A stretch of DNA of 64,000 nt from Rotaria sordida (GCA_905250125.1 CAJNOL010000006.1:186001-250000), one strand, 5' to 3'. Shown: positions 36,775 through 50,944, counted from the first letter of the stretch. Numbers and translations: made by a program. Notes: generated from the sequence alone by a model not told the origin.

Positions 36775-39700
36775 TTATCTCGGTGTATTTAACCAACGCT
36801 AAATAAAAAAAACAAAAAAGTCAAATTCTACAAAATATTCGAATCCAATATTATTTTACTTACAGTCTGACGATATTTTTCATGTTCAATGATTACTGAT
36901 TTTTCATCATCAGTATAACGAAGCAGTGCACAAATGACTTTGACCATAGTCTAAAAAAAAAAGAAATTATTCTATTAATCTATTGATTATATTTAACATA
37001 CCATTGGATCAGTTTCTGTCATATAAGCAAAAATAATTTGTTTTAAATAATCAATTTCAGTTGGTTCAACTACTAATGAATGTAAAGTATCATTGGAATT
37101 CGTTAGAGATGAATGTAATTTTGAATCTAAATATTAAATAAGTATTCATAATCATATATTTTCTCTTTACCTTCAATATTTGTTTGAGCAGCATGATCAG
37201 TTGTTCTATGAGAAAAAAAAAATATATTTTTGATTCTGTAGTAGAGAAGTGCGTCGCGACTGCACTACTATGATAGTATTAGTTTTTCACCAGTCTCGAT
37301 CAATTTGGTCTAGTCTCGGTAACTTCCTTTCTAGTTGTCTCGATCATGACCTCGGAAATTCTAACTTGGTTCCGGTCTGGCACTGATAGATCTTCAAAAT
37401 TTGGTTTCAGTCTCGGCAAGCCTTCAAATCTTGGTCTCGCATATCTCCAGATATGTCTGCTTTATTTTTTTTTCAACTTACTGAATAGGAATGTTTTCTC
37501 TACTGTTGAAGCTTTCGATTTGTGTTTGAAGATCATTTATTTGATTTTCAAGTTCTTGTATAAGATGTTGATTTATTTGTTTGTTCTAGAAGATTATATT
37601 TTGTTATTCATTTAAAGAATAATTTTACAAAAAAAAAAACAAACTTTTAATTGTTCTTCAGCGACTGATGCTCGTTGTTCAGCTTCGATAATTCTGTGTT
37701 TCATATTATTTTCATTTTGATAGCTTCTGTCTAAATTAAAAATACAATTTGATTATTAAAATAGAAAAAAAGTTTTTTTTTTTTTTGAAATTTTACCAAT
37801 TAATTCTTGATGTTGTTGATTGAATTGTTTTTCTTTTTCTTCCATTTGTGAATTCATTTCTTTAGTAAGAGATTTTAATTTTGTACTATATTCTGCTTCT
37901 TGTTCGTTTAACTTCTGTTCATATTCTTCAGTAACCATACGTAAACGAATTTCTAACGAAAAGAATTATTTTTCTTTTTTGGAAAACAAATATTAATGAT
38001 TTGAAATTTACCTAATTCTTGATTATGTGTTTGTTCATTATTAGTTATAGTTTCTTTCATTTTATGTAATGCTTTACGTAATTTTATTCCACTTTCTTGA
38101 GTTTGTTTAAGAGTTAATTGAAGTTCTTGAAATTTTTCATCACATTCTTTTAATTGTCGATCTTTTTCAATATTTTCTTGTTCATAAGTTAATTTTTGAG
38201 AATCTAATTCAGCTATACGACGAATATTTTCTTCATTAGTATTTCTTAATGAAACAATTTGATTATGTAATGTTTCAATTTCTGATCGCACCGAATCATA
38301 TTCAGTCTAAATCAAATAATTAATTTCAATTATATATTTAGAGTTAATTACAATTAGACTTTTTCAATTCAAAAAGTATTTTATCCTAGTATATGTGTGA
38401 AAAAGATTGATACAACTAAACATGATTTTACATAGTTAATCAGAAGAAGATTTGTAAGTATTTTAGAAAGTAAAATCATATACCATCTCGTCTTGTGGAC
38501 GTATGACGATTAGAGTCCGCCAAGTTCGAAACTTTTTGATCCAGACCATACTAGATCAAACTTTCGGATTCGGACACAGACTCGACCGACTCTAATTCCG
38601 CTTAATTATGATTAAATTATTTTTTGGTGAGAAATGCCCTTGAACGACTAATTACAGTTTCAATCAAGGGAGTAAGTGTAGTACCTGAGTACCATATTTT
38701 ACTGTAAGGTGCTGAAAAGATACTAAAGTGCCTGAAAGGTACTGAAGTGCTAAGACTTCCAAACCTGCATTTTCCCTCTTGATCTCATTTGTTTGTAGAC
38801 ATTTTTAAGAATCATTTTGTAGTTGTTGTAAATTTTGGTTCAGTTAAAACTGAATATTAGTCATGATCTAATGGAAACGAGAAAGTATTTTAATTTTATT
38901 CTGGAAGTAAATCATTAATGAATATATTTTATTGTGGCTGTTTCGATTGAACAAATAATATGTTATGGCAAAAATCTTTTTTTTTTATAGCAATGGCGAA
39001 TCTAGAGTTTTGGGAAAGGTGGGTAATCATAATCACAAAACGTTTTTTTAAAGTTCGTATGGACTCATTTTTGAGAATTTTCTACTATAAGAAAAATTGA
39101 AAAATATTTCAGAAGGAAAGCATGATTGTCCCAAACGTTTCCTGCTTGAAAGCTACTTTTTTTCGTATAGAAATTTATTAAAAATTTCATATTCGAGAAA
39201 CTATTCATTTTGTCTGATAATGAAATAATTTCTATGTATTGAAATCCATATCTGAGCGTATATTCGAAACTCTCGTTACAATAGAAGCTTCTAAAACATT
39301 CAAGTATTCAGAAGTTTTATGGAGACTTCTGTTATGGGACGAGCTACTAATACAACTTGGTTGTAAGTGCTATCGAAGAGAAGACTCACACATTCACATA
39401 GAGTTCGCCTTCATGAGCCTTTGTCGTTAAGTTATAATCGTTTTAGTGAGTAGATACCAAAAAATCAATTAGCAGAATTTCGATTTAAAATTTTGCCTAT
39501 ACATAGATCTAATGACTTTTAAGTTATCTTGGAAGTTCCAGTCGAAGAGAATGTTCTTTCGTCAAAATATTGAATTTTCAGAAATAGCCATTTGTCACAA
39601 AAATTGAGTTCACTTGAAAATTCAATAACTCGATTGAAAGAATATTCTGTTCGACTGAAGTTTTCAGGATATTCTAAGAGTCATTAGTCCTATTTATATG

Positions 39701-42700
39701 CAAAATTTTGGATCAAACCTTCGTCATCCGATCTGTTTGGGAGTACCTAAAAAGGTGTCAAAAATCCAGTAAACTGACCATAAGTCAGCGCCAAAGTCCC
39801 ATTTGAACGAGTTCTTTTATGCTGTTGCTAATCTCACAGAAACCTGTCTGTGGTTCCGATATGAGTTTAAACAGTAGGTGTCACTCGGGATAGTGCTCTC
39901 GTCAGACGTCGATAAGAAATGAAAATAATTTCTAGATATTATTCTTAATCATGAGTATTTGATGTTGAGAGAAACATTTCTTATATACAGATGACCCCTG
40001 ACCAAGACTAATTTAATTGCAGCTGCAAAGTTTTGCTCGAAAACTTGGAATTGTCTGGTTACAATAGAAGTTCTAGAGCTTCTATTCCGTCTTTTATATC
40101 GATCGTTCTAGAAGGATCTTCTATTTCAGAATTGATGGAATTTTGCAAAACTGACCTGAAGTTCTTTAATTCTTTTTTCAGCTTGCTCAAGTTTATTTAT
40201 ATTTTGTTTTCTCTTATTCATATTTGTTTCTGTTGTTTGCATTTGTAATCTAATTGTATCTAATTGATTTTCTAATCCAGCTTTTTCTGATAAAATATTA
40301 TTAAATTTTTCTTCTAATGTTGTATGTACTTCCGTTAATTGTTTTTGTTCAAATAAAAGTTTTTCTTTTTGATTATTATTTTCTGTCAACGAAATTTTTT
40401 CTTGTGAAAGTTGTTCAATTTCATCCATTTTTGATTGTAATATTTGTTGAATTTTATTAAGATTTGTTTGTAATGAAAGAATTTCATTTGTTTTAGTTTT
40501 TAATTCATCATGTAAATCATTTAATTCACGATGAAGTTTATCATTAAGAATTTCTTGTTGATGAAAATCTTGTTGACATTGAAATATCTGTTCATCTTTT
40601 TCAATTAATGATTTATTAAATTTTATTTCAAGTTGTTCATATTGTTTAGTTTTATCAATAAATTGACATTGAATATTTTCATATTGAATATCAATTGAAT
40701 GTTTATCTTTTTGTAATTGTTCATAGGATTGATTTAATTGATTTAATTGATTTTCATATTTATTTTTATTTATTATTAATTCTTGTTTAGTTTTATTTAA
40801 TTCATCTTTAATATCATCATATTGTTGTTCTAATTGCTGTAATTCATTATGAGTATTTATTTGTTCTGATTTTTGTTTAATTAAATCATTATTTAAACGT
40901 TTAGATTCAGCTATTAATAATTGATATTGTTCCATTTTATGTACAAATTGTTCAAGAAGTTCATCATCATTAGTTGTATCAACATTGAGTATATTTTTTA
41001 AACGTATTATTATTTGTGATTGTTGTTTTTGTTCATCAAGTAAATGATCAAGTTGAATATTTTGTTGTAAAATTTTTTTTTCATATTCATGAAGTTCTTT
41101 TCTTAAATGTTCATTTGTATCTTGATGAGAATCAATTTCAGAACGTTGAAATAATAATTGTTGATGAAGATTATCAATTTCTTCACTTTTTTCATTAATC
41201 ATTGACAGATATTCAGATTTTAAATTCTCAATTATTTGTTGATGTTCTATAGTTAATCGTTCGACATATGATTGTTGTGTATGTTTTAAAGAATTGGAAT
41301 TTGATTGTTCATCGGAAAGATTTTGTTTGAGTATTTCGATCTGTACAAGTAGAAAAAGAAAAAAGAAATTTGATTAATAAATTATATTAGTATGTATGGA
41401 ACATAAGTGCTATTATGATCAAGTATATTAAACGAAAGATGAGAAAAAATGAATGGCTAAATTCAATGATTTTTCTGGATTCATGCTATTATGCATAACG
41501 ACTCTTCAGAAAAAACAAAAGAATAGATGATTAGATAAGTCGAAATTGAGTTTCACATAGAGCAAGTAAATCCTTGAATACATAATAAATTTTCTAACTG
41601 ATAGTGACTTTGAAGAAGAGCACCCCGAATAGAACTATATACATTCCTAATAAATTCTTTCTATTGAACTCTACAGGAAAAATGTCATTTCGGAATTTGT
41701 CAGTTCACATTTGTCTTTAACTAATTGCAATTAATATTCAATTATTACTTTAATTGTTCTATCAAAAAATAGTCGGTGCGTGTGTAAAGGAAACCTGCCA
41801 GTCCATTCGGGTCACCATGGTTGAGTGACTATGTTGTTCGACATGTATCTATAAGGTACTATGTGCAAATCTCAGTACCACTAGCTATGGAATGTCCCTA
41901 AACGCATTACTAACGACTATTTGTCTCGGATCATCCGTCTGATAGCATGTTGGTTACGTGGTGACATACGCTTACTCTTGTAGTTAGTAAAGCTCTAGCG
42001 ATTGAGCGCAAGAATTATGCATTAGGCTGATTCTCTGTCCAGAGCTGCAGCTAGTCATAGCTGTAGGGAAGATATCAGGCTATTGATTCTGTCGAGAAGT
42101 AGCATCTCATACCGCAAGGTAGCTGAAAGGCAGGAGTATTCTTCCTTAGCTCACATGCACACTTTAATGCTTGAACTTCACCTTAAACAGTATGCAGATG
42201 GTAATCTTACTGGTATGCAACTTGCTATCAACTGTGAAGAATGTGTGAAATAAGACATATTATTAAGTAATCATTTTTTTCACATTTCTAACACTGATTC
42301 TGAAAATTCTTTTCACTGGCAAATATACTTCTTTTTTGTGCTACTTGTTATTGAAGATATCTCTCTGATGGTTTTTTTTTCTTGTAACCGAACACTGAAA
42401 AAAAAGTGTTCATGATCATTTCGACTCCTATGTAGGACTCTAAGGATAACCACATTGGAGAACTTTAATCTGTTCCAGAAAGGAAACATGCGTATTTTTA
42501 TTTAAGCTATCTTTCTCTTAAAAAAGAAATGACTTCTTTTGAAAAACATTCACACCTCTTTGTTTGTCTGTTCTAATAATTGTCGATCAATAATTTGTGA
42601 TTCTTCGAGTGCTTCAATAGTTTGTTTTAATTGTTTACATTGATCCGTCATTGTTGTATTTGTTGCTTTTAGTTCATCAATATTAATTGTAAGTTGAATG

Positions 42701-45700
42701 ATTTCATTTTGTTTTTCTTCAAGTTGTTTTCTAACTAATTCTTGTTCTTCGATAGTTGTTAAATTCTTTACTTTTATTTCATCAATAAAAGCTGTAAGAT
42801 GAAGAATTTCATTTTGTTTTTCTTTAAGTTGTAAATTAATTTGTTCATGTTCGTCAGTGATTTTTGAATTTCTTATATTCATATTATCAATCATTTGTTT
42901 AAGTTCAAATATTTCATTTTGACTTTCTTTAAGTTGCAATTGAATTTGTTCATATTCGTTAATCATTGTTGAATTTTTAATTTTTATTTCATCATTTGAT
43001 ACATTTAACTGATTCAATTCATTTTGTTTATCTTCAAGTAGTTTTTCATATTGTTCACATTTTTTACTTAACGTTAGATTAGTTTCTTTTAGTTGATTTA
43101 TAGCTGTAGTAAGTTCACTAATTGTATTGTGTTTATCTTCAAGTTTACTTTCAAATTGTTTATTGATTTCGACATTGGTTGCTTTCGTTTCATCAATAAG
43201 AGTCGTAAGATGAACAACTTCATTTTGTTTATTGTCACATTGTTTTTTAATCTGTTCAAGATCTTCAGTCATTTCCGAATTCTTCTCTTTCATTTCATCA
43301 ATAATGATGGTAAGACGATCGATTTGATTTTGTTTTTCTTCAAGTTGTTTTTCATATTGTTCACATTTATTATTCAATATTAGATTAGTTTCCTGTTGCT
43401 GATTTATAGCAGTAGTAAGTTGAGTAATTTCATGTTGTTTATCTTCTAGTTGATTTTTAATCAGCTGTTGTTCTTCAATGGTTGTTGTGTTTAGTTCATT
43501 AATTGTCGCATTGAGTTTAATAATTTCATGACGTTTATCTTCAAGTTCATTTTCTATTTGTTTATGGAATTCATCATTGGTAGATTTCATTTGATTGATA
43601 AGAGTCGTAAGATGAAGAACTTCATTTTGTTTATCGTCAAATTGTTTTTTAATCTGCTCAAGATCTTCAGTTATTTCCGAATTCTTCTCTCTCATTTCAT
43701 CAATAATGCTAGTAAGACGATCAATTTCATTTTGTTTTTCTTCAAGTTGTTTTTCATATTGTTCACATTTGTTATTTAATGTTAGATTAGTTTCTTTTAG
43801 TTGATTTACAGTTATAGTAAGTTGAATAATTTTATTTTGTTTATCTTCAAGATCGTTTTCAATTTGTTGATTGATTTCGACATTGTTTGCATTCATTTGA
43901 TCGATAAGATTCGTAAGTTGAAGAACTTCATTTTGTTTATCTTCAAGTTGTTTTTTAATTTGTTCAAGGTCTTCAGTTATTCTTGAATATTTCTCTTTCA
44001 TTTCTTCATTAATAGTAGTAAGATGATGAACTTCATTTTGTTTATCTTCAAGTTGTTTTTTAATTTGTTCATATTGTTCTGTATTTAATTCATAATTAGT
44101 CTTGATTTTATTAATGATATTAGTAAGACGATTAATTTCATTTTCTTTTTCGGTAAATCGAATTTGAATTTGTTCATATTCTTCGTTGGTTGTTGTATTA
44201 CTTTGTTGTAATTCGTTAGTTTTAGATTGAAGATTATTGATTTCATTTTGTTTTTCATCGAGTTCGTTTTCGATTTGTTTGTATTTATTATTGAGCTCGA
44301 CATTGTTTGCTTTTATTTCATCGATAAGAGTCGTAAGATGAACAACTTCATTTTGTTTATCTTGAAGTTGTTTTTTAATCTGTTCAAGGTCTTCAGTCAT
44401 TTCCGAATTCTTCTCTTCCATTTCATCAGTAATGCTAGTAAGACGATCAATTTCATTTTGTTTTTCTTCAAGTTGTTTTTCATATTGTTCACATTTATTG
44501 TTTAACGTTAGATTAGCTTCTTGTAATTGATTTAGAGTTGTAATAAGTTGACTAACTTCATTTTGTTTACCTTCAAATTTACTTTCGAATTGTTTATTGA
44601 TTTCGACATTAGTTGATTTTGTTTCATCAATAAGAGTTATAAGTTGAAGAACTTCATTTTGTTTATCATCAAGTTGTCTTTTAATTTGTTCAAGGTCTTC
44701 AGTTATTTTTGAATATTTCTCTTTCATTTCTTCATTAATAGTAGTAAGTTGATCAATTTGATTTTGTTTATCTTCAAGTTGATTTTTAGTCACTTGTTGT
44801 TCTTCAGTGGTTGTTGTATTTATTTCATTAATTGTCGTATTGAGTTTAATAATTTCATGACGTTTATCTTCAAGTTCATTTTCTATTTGTTTATTAAATT
44901 CAGCATTTGTAGCTTTTATTTCATCGATAAGACTTGTAAGGCGAAGAAGTTCATTTTGTTTATCTTCAAGTAGTTTTTCAAATTCTACACATTTATTATT
45001 TAATGTTTGATTAGTTTCTTGTAGGTGATTTAGAGTTGTAGTAAGTTGACTAACTTCATTTTGTTTATCTTCAAATTTACTTTCAAATTGTTTATTGATT
45101 TCGACATTGGTTGATTTTGTTTCATCAATAAGAGTCGTAAGATGAAGAACTTCATTTTGTTTATCTTCAAGTTGTTTTTTAATTTGTTCAAGGTCTTCAG
45201 TTATTTTTGAATATTTCTCTTTCATTTCTTCGTTAATAGTAGTAAGATGATCAATTTGATTTTGTTTATCTTCAAGTTCATTTTTAGTTACTTGTTGTTC
45301 TTCAGTGATTGTTGTATTTATTTCATTAATTGTCGCATTGAGTTTAATAATTTCATTTTGTTTATCTTCAAGTTCATTTTCTATTTGTTTATTAAATTCA
45401 GCATTTGTAGCTTTTATTTCATCGATACGACTTGTAAGGTGAAGAAGTTCATTTTGTTTATCTTCAAGTAGTTTTTCAAATTCTACACATTTATTATTTA
45501 ATGTTTGATTAGTTTCTTGTAGGTGATTTAGAGTTGCAGTAAGTTGACTAACTTCATTTTGTTTATCTTCAAGTCGATTTTGAATGAGTTGTTGTTCTCC
45601 AATGGTTGTTGTGTTTAGCTCATTAATTGTCGTACTGAGTTTCACAATTTCATGATGTTTATCTTCAAGTTCGTTTTCGATTTGTTTTTTGAGCTCTACA

Positions 45701-48700
45701 TTGATTACCTTCATTTCATCGATTACAGTCGTAAGATGAAGAACTTCATTTTGTTTATCTTCAAATTGTTTTTTAATGTGTTCATTTTCTTCGGTGATGG
45801 TTGAGTTTATTACTTTGATGTCATTAATAGTAGAATTAAGTTGTAAAATTTCGTTCTGTTTTTCTTCAAGTTGTTGTATATTATCTTGTAATTGTTTTTT
45901 TGTAATATTAAATTCTTCTTGTAACTTAGTTAATTCACTTTGTGATAATTTAAGATTTTCGAAATCATTTTCAAGTTGTTCAATATGAATAGTTTTTTGT
46001 TTAGATTCGTTTTCATATTGATTTAATTGTAGTTTTAGTTGATTAATTTCTATTTGTTGTTGTTCAATTTGTGAGTTTAGTATTTCAATTGATTTTTGAT
46101 ATTGATCTTGTAACGACTGAATTGATGAATCTTTTAACTTTTCAATTTCTTCAATTTGAGATTTAAGATGATGATTTTCTTCTTGTAGTTGTTGGATATT
46201 GATATTAAATTCATGTTGCTTTTCATTGATAAGTTTTGTAGTTTGTTCTAAATGTTCTTGTTGTTGATTTTCAAGTGTTTGTCTTAATTGAGTACAATTA
46301 GTAAAAGATTCATCATAATCTTGTTGTAATTTTGTGAGAGAAGTTTTAAGTTGATTAACTTCATCATCTAGAAGAAAGACAAAAGTAAAATTTTGATATT
46401 ATCAATAAGAAATAGGAAATAACTGATGTCTCAACTTAATAAAATTTAAACATTGGATTACTGTGTTCGATAAAGAATAACGAGTGTTGCATCTAGTACG
46501 TCGGTCAAGGAAAGCAGAGCCCTTCCAAAGATTGAATTGATCTTCCTGGAGTTTGTGATTATGCTACTACATACTATATGACTCTCGTTCGAAAAATCGC
46601 CATTCAACCTTTCGAAATTTTCGTTGCTCCGAATGAAAAAATCTGACTGAAATCCTGATTTGAGATTGTATACTTCGCATGCTCTTACGAAATGTTGGTT
46701 GTAATAGACTTTTTTTAAAAGAAATACTTTGATTGAAGACATTAGAAATAAATGAATTTTTATTTAAAAGTTTCCTACACAAGTTGCTCGATTACATCTT
46801 GACTCTTGAGGACGAACTGTAACTAGAAAAACTAGTTATATTATAATAAATGATAATTGCAGAACTATAGAGTCGTTTTCTAATTGATTAAATGATCCAT
46901 CACTTTGTAAGTCTCATTTCGTTAAATTAATCTAATGTATTCATTTTCAATAGCTTCTCTTCGAGTTACTAACCAACTTTAGATTATTGAAAGAAATATT
47001 CTTATCTGAATTTTGTTTTGTGATTTCTATTATTATTCAACAAATCATCATAGGAAACTTTTTCTGTAAAATATATTTAGTTTTTTTTTTTTGACTAGAA
47101 GAAAGCTTTCGTTCTTATTAAAACTTCTAGTGTATTCTAAATTCAAAAAACTATAAAGATACATTTAGACATTCTATTTGTTATAAATATTTATAAAATT
47201 TCATCTAACCTATCGATTGTTGTTTTGTTTGTTGTAATTCATTAATTCGATTTTCATATTCATTTTTAAGATTATCAATAGTGGTGAAATATTGTTTATT
47301 TTGTTGTTTTTCATTATTAATTTCTTGAGAAATATTTTGATGATCATAAATTAATTGTTGAACTCTTTCGAATAAATCTATTGATTCATTCGATGGAAGA
47401 ATATTTTCAATATTTTTTATCATTGCTCGTAAATTATTTAAATCTTCAGTTAAATAAGAAATATTCATTTGTTGATTTGATAAAATAAGATTTAGATCTG
47501 TATATTGATTTATATCTTGTTGAAGTGATTGAATTTGTTTTTGAAATTCTTCATTTGTTGTTTCAAGTTTTGTTTTATCATTAATTAATTGTTCGATATA
47601 ATCTAATTTTTCATTAAATTTAATTAATAAATTTTCATATTTTTCTTTAATATCTTCATCAATTTTAATTTGTTGTTTTGTTAAATCACGTTCATTTTCA
47701 AGTTGTCGAATATGAAGATTTGATAATTCTAATTGTTCTTGTAAACGTTGTTTATCTTGTAATAAAAGACTTATATCCGAATCAAAATGTTCTTGAACTT
47801 CCACTGATGATGTTGATATTTCGTCTGAATGACGATCCTAAAATGAAAAATTTTTATTTCAATTTTAAATAATATTAATATCATGTATTATTTAACTCTA
47901 CATAAGTAAAAAATATAATGAAAAAAAATAAACTATATAGCTAACTATAATACTCCCATAGTAATATAATACACAAATACAAGACATACAATATAAAATA
48001 ACATGCAAGATGCATAATAAGTCAAATATCTCACGAGCTAATATGTCTATTTTATTATTTAACCGACTCACCATAATATTTCTTACAAAATGCTTCAAAC
48101 TGAAATGATCTTCTCCTTTTGAAGTTGCCTATAAATATATATATCGAGAGTATATCTCCCTAGTTATATATATATATACAGTAAAACCTCTCTATTCTGA
48201 ACACCACTGGGACTTTCTGAAATCGTTCATAATTACGGGGTGATCATAAAGGAGAGGATTTTGCAAAAAAACGTTTTTTTAATTTATATCACATGTTTTC
48301 ATCTTTTCCTATTGTTCAACAGATTTTATTCATTAGATTTGTACATTCCATATATAATATGAGAAAAAATTTTCCACTATCAAAATTTTAAGTACGTGGA
48401 TCAGGTGCATAAAATATTCAGATATGGAATACTATTTGATCTCTGCAAGGTGTATGTCACGTCTTATAGACGTGTGTAATGATATCTTGATCAAATTCAT
48501 TTTTGAATTTTCTTTTAATCTTTTATTTCTGAGCGATTCGTATTCATCTGTGTTTTCTAATTTTCTTTTTAACATATTTGAAACAGCTCCAATTGAAATA
48601 TGAAATTTTTCACTTAATAGTCAATAAGAAAGCCCATTTTCTTTCTCTTTTATAAGGTTTATTTTTTCTTCTAAACAAAGTTCATGACGAATTGTCACAT

Positions 48701-50944
48701 TTAATAATTTAACATTAACATATAAACATACAAGACGTAACTCAGTTACGCATAGACGAGATTGAAAATTATTTTTTTTTTGTCTATTTCTCTCTCTAAG
48801 CCAATTACAAAACTAGCCAATGAAATACATTGTGTTAATTCAAAGTTTAATGATGTCCTCTATAACGTTCACATTACAGAGGAAAATTATACAGTCGGAA
48901 CCGTAAAAAAGTGTTCACATTCAGAATCGTGAGGATTTCATTAAGGAGGGGGCCAAAACCAGCAAAAATCGCTCGGGGGGACCGGAGAGCGTTCAGTATT
49001 ACAGGTTGATCATTAAGGAGGGGTGTTCACTAATAGATGTTTTACTGTATATGTGTATGTGTGTGTGTAGTCTTATCTTTTTTTTTAGATAAATGATAAA
49101 AGATAAAAAAATTTTTCAAAATTTACTTTCATCATGGATTCAATAACGGTTTGTTTTTCATTTAATTTTTGAAGAAGATCATCACGTTCTTTCGTTAATT
49201 CAGTTTGTTTGTCTTGATGAGTTTTTATAGCATGTTTACATTGATTAAATAATGCTTCAAATTTGTAATTCTAAAATAAAATTGTAAAGTTATTATAGAA
49301 GTTGAACTGAACTAAGAGCATTTTATTCTTGAAATAAACAAACGAAAAATAAAATATAGAAATTAGTTCTAGATATTTTTGAAACTTTCATAGTTTATTA
49401 GTTTATTGCGACAGTTCCAGATCTTTTGATTTATTTCTATCATGAAATAAGAATATAAAATTTGCTAGTTTATATGAGTGATGCAAAAGACACACTATTA
49501 CTACTGTTATATCTTAAGATAGGAATAGTGACAAGATCTGAAACTTGCACGATAAACTATTCTCGTTAAGATCTGTTTCTATGCATGACATTCATTTAAA
49601 AAATATCGTAAAAGTGCAATACCATCGTAGTAATAAGCTGAGGGTACGAATTCTTTTCAAAATATTCATAGCTCATTTAGATCTGTATAATGCATATAGT
49701 CTGGACTCAAAAATGATTTATCAGTTGAAGAGTAGATGTATTATGCACTTTTAAACAGTGAATAAGTAGTAGCGTAATTAGACAGGAGCTCAATACACTT
49801 ACAGAAGGCTTTGAGAGATCTTCACCCTCTTTGCAAATATGATCAGGAGCTGAGTCGCTCGCCTCCTATAACCTTTTTCTTATCCCATGATGTAAAAAAT
49901 ACCAGAAAAATGACTCGTTATTAAGTCATCAGATCATTACTAATAATTCTTTAAAACTCAAGAAAAAAATAAATAAAATAAAATTGAACCTTTTCACGAA
50001 GTTTTTGAATTTCTTCATGATCTGTTTCATGAGGTAATTGAATGAGATCTTGTTGTACGGTAAGCTAAAGAAAGAATTAAATTTGTTTTTCCTTAAATGA
50101 CGAAAATCAATCATTTAACTTTTAATGTAAGTTCTTCAATTCTATTTTCTCGTTTTCGTATTTCTTTTTGATGTAAACATTCAAGTTGTTCTTTAGCTTG
50201 TCGATCAAGTTTAGTCTGTTCACGTAATTCTGAAAGTCGTTTCATTGATGTATCTTGATATTGTTGTAAAATATTCTAACAAACAAAAAAAACAAACAAA
50301 GAATATATGATTTGAAAGAATTCTTATTTATTTATTTTTTATATACTTTAATATGTTCTTTTTCTCGTTCAACTTCATCATAAGCATTTTTCAATTGATT
50401 AAATTTATTCTTATAAATAGCAAGTAATTTTTGCATTTTTATCATTTTCTAGAATAACTAATACTTTAAGAAGAAAAAGAATTTTTTAAAATATTTTAAT
50501 AAACTCACAGCATTATTTTCATGATCACTCTCATCACCACCACCACCATATTCAGATTCAATATCCGATGGTGGCATATAAGTACGTTGTGGTGATACAT
50601 AAGTCATGATAGAATTAGAACTTTGACTAACACTAAATTGACTGATATCACTTGAAGCTGAATCTAATCGAGAACGATTATTTTCCTTAAAAGAAAAATG
50701 AAATTATGAAATAGAAATTTCAAGATGAATAAACTTTTTTACAAGATTATCATCTCGACTAGTAATTGAAGATGTTCGAGTATCAGAATCTCTTGATATA
50801 GATACCTATTTTAAAATAAAAAGAATGATATAATTGTGAATATTTTTCCAAACATACTGAATCAGATGATGGAATGCTCGGTAATACATTTAAATTTGTT
50901 TTAGTAACTTGAGTTGCTAACTTTTCTTTTAAATTTTTAAACAT
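36775..50944 (-). CDS. GOLGA4: GRIP-domain golgin, GOLGA4/golgin-245 type, about 2,446 aa
   Basis: This is a trans-Golgi tether that captures incoming vesicles. Eighteen exons keep frame: 50858-50944, 50743-50805, 50509-50685, 50347-50448, 50120-50275, 49990-50064, 49127-49270, 47210-47837, 42556-46367, 40156-41340, 38012-38306, 37797-37952, 37645-37730, 37482-37585, 37171-37205, 37002-37126, 36864-36950 and 36775-36798. The N-terminus MFKNLKEKLA matches the vesicle-binding start of golgin-245, followed by a Ser-rich stretch, PPSDIESE and then YKNKFNQLKNAYDEVEREK and DRQAKEQLE, in the same order as in that protein. The middle is almost pure coiled coil. The 3,812-nt exon encodes about 32-36-residue units with recurring (L)EDKQNE and a recent 498-bp tandem duplication. 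The C-terminal GRIP domain (from about residue 2390) has PTEIDYLKQIIFAYM with the conserved Tyr that contacts ARL1, then VKVICALLRYTDDEK. The length is close to human golgin-245 (about 2,230). Introns hold several transposons. Confidence 0.93.
39491..39705. repeat. Foldback element in a golgin intron, about 215 bp
   Basis: Two arms of about 95 bp are imperfect inverse copies. The left arm has AGATCTAATGACTTTTAAG then CAGTCGAAGAGAATGTTCTTTC, and the right arm mirrors it with GAAAGAATATTCTGTTCGACTG and AGAGTCATTAGTCC. It lies in the intron 38307-40155. No target duplication was identified. Confidence 0.68.
41810..42147 (+). repeat. Dispersed repeat family B, copy 2, about 340 bp
   Basis: This is the second copy of the repeat at 35389-35740 and lies in the golgin intron 41341-42555, antisense to that gene. 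It diverges by many substitutions and small indels but keeps the same block order. The next bases after CTTCCTT differ between the copies, which fixes the right boundary. Confidence 0.75.
44468..45530 (-). repeat. 498-bp tandem duplication in the golgin coiled-coil exon
   Basis: Segments offset by 498 bp (166 codons, about five coiled-coil units) are nearly identical. For example, TTTTCAAATTCTACACATTT starts near 44976 and again near 45474, and the following ATTTAATGTTTGATTAG is also shared. The rest of the exon holds older, diverged copies of the same 32-36-codon unit. Being a multiple of three, the duplication keeps the frame. Confidence 0.85.
48179..49047 (-). mobile_element. Degenerate pogo/Tigger-like element, 869 bp, TA target duplication
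   Basis: The terminal inverted repeats CAGTAAAACCTCTCTATTC and its right-end counterpart (GATGTTTTACTG) are flanked by TA on both sides, as expected of Tc1/mariner-pogo elements. On the minus strand, about 48720 to 48500, a broken reading frame resembles the N-terminal CENP-B-type helix-turn-helix of pogo/Jerky transposases: LCLEEKINLIKEKENGLSY, an in-frame stop, then LLSEKFHISIGAVSNMLKRK. The DDE catalytic part is missing, so it is a relic. It lies in the golgin intron 47838-49126. Confidence 0.85.
49378..49731. mobile_element. MITE family A, copy 2, truncated
   Basis: It aligns with the right two-thirds of the copy at 5760-6266: shared blocks include TCTTTTGATTT, GTTTCTATGCA, AAAAGTGCAATA, TTTTCAAAATATTCATA and the right terminal ATTTATCAGTTGA. 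The left terminal inverted repeat is absent. It lies in the golgin intron 49271-49989. Confidence 0.7.

Noticed and set aside
42550-45714. Plus-strand open frames opposite the golgin exon (for example 43093-43383, 44227-44505), rich in Phe, Leu and Ile and resembling membrane proteins
   Set aside because: They are antisense shadows of the Gln/Glu/Lys-rich coiled-coil repeats on the minus strand and repeat with the same period.
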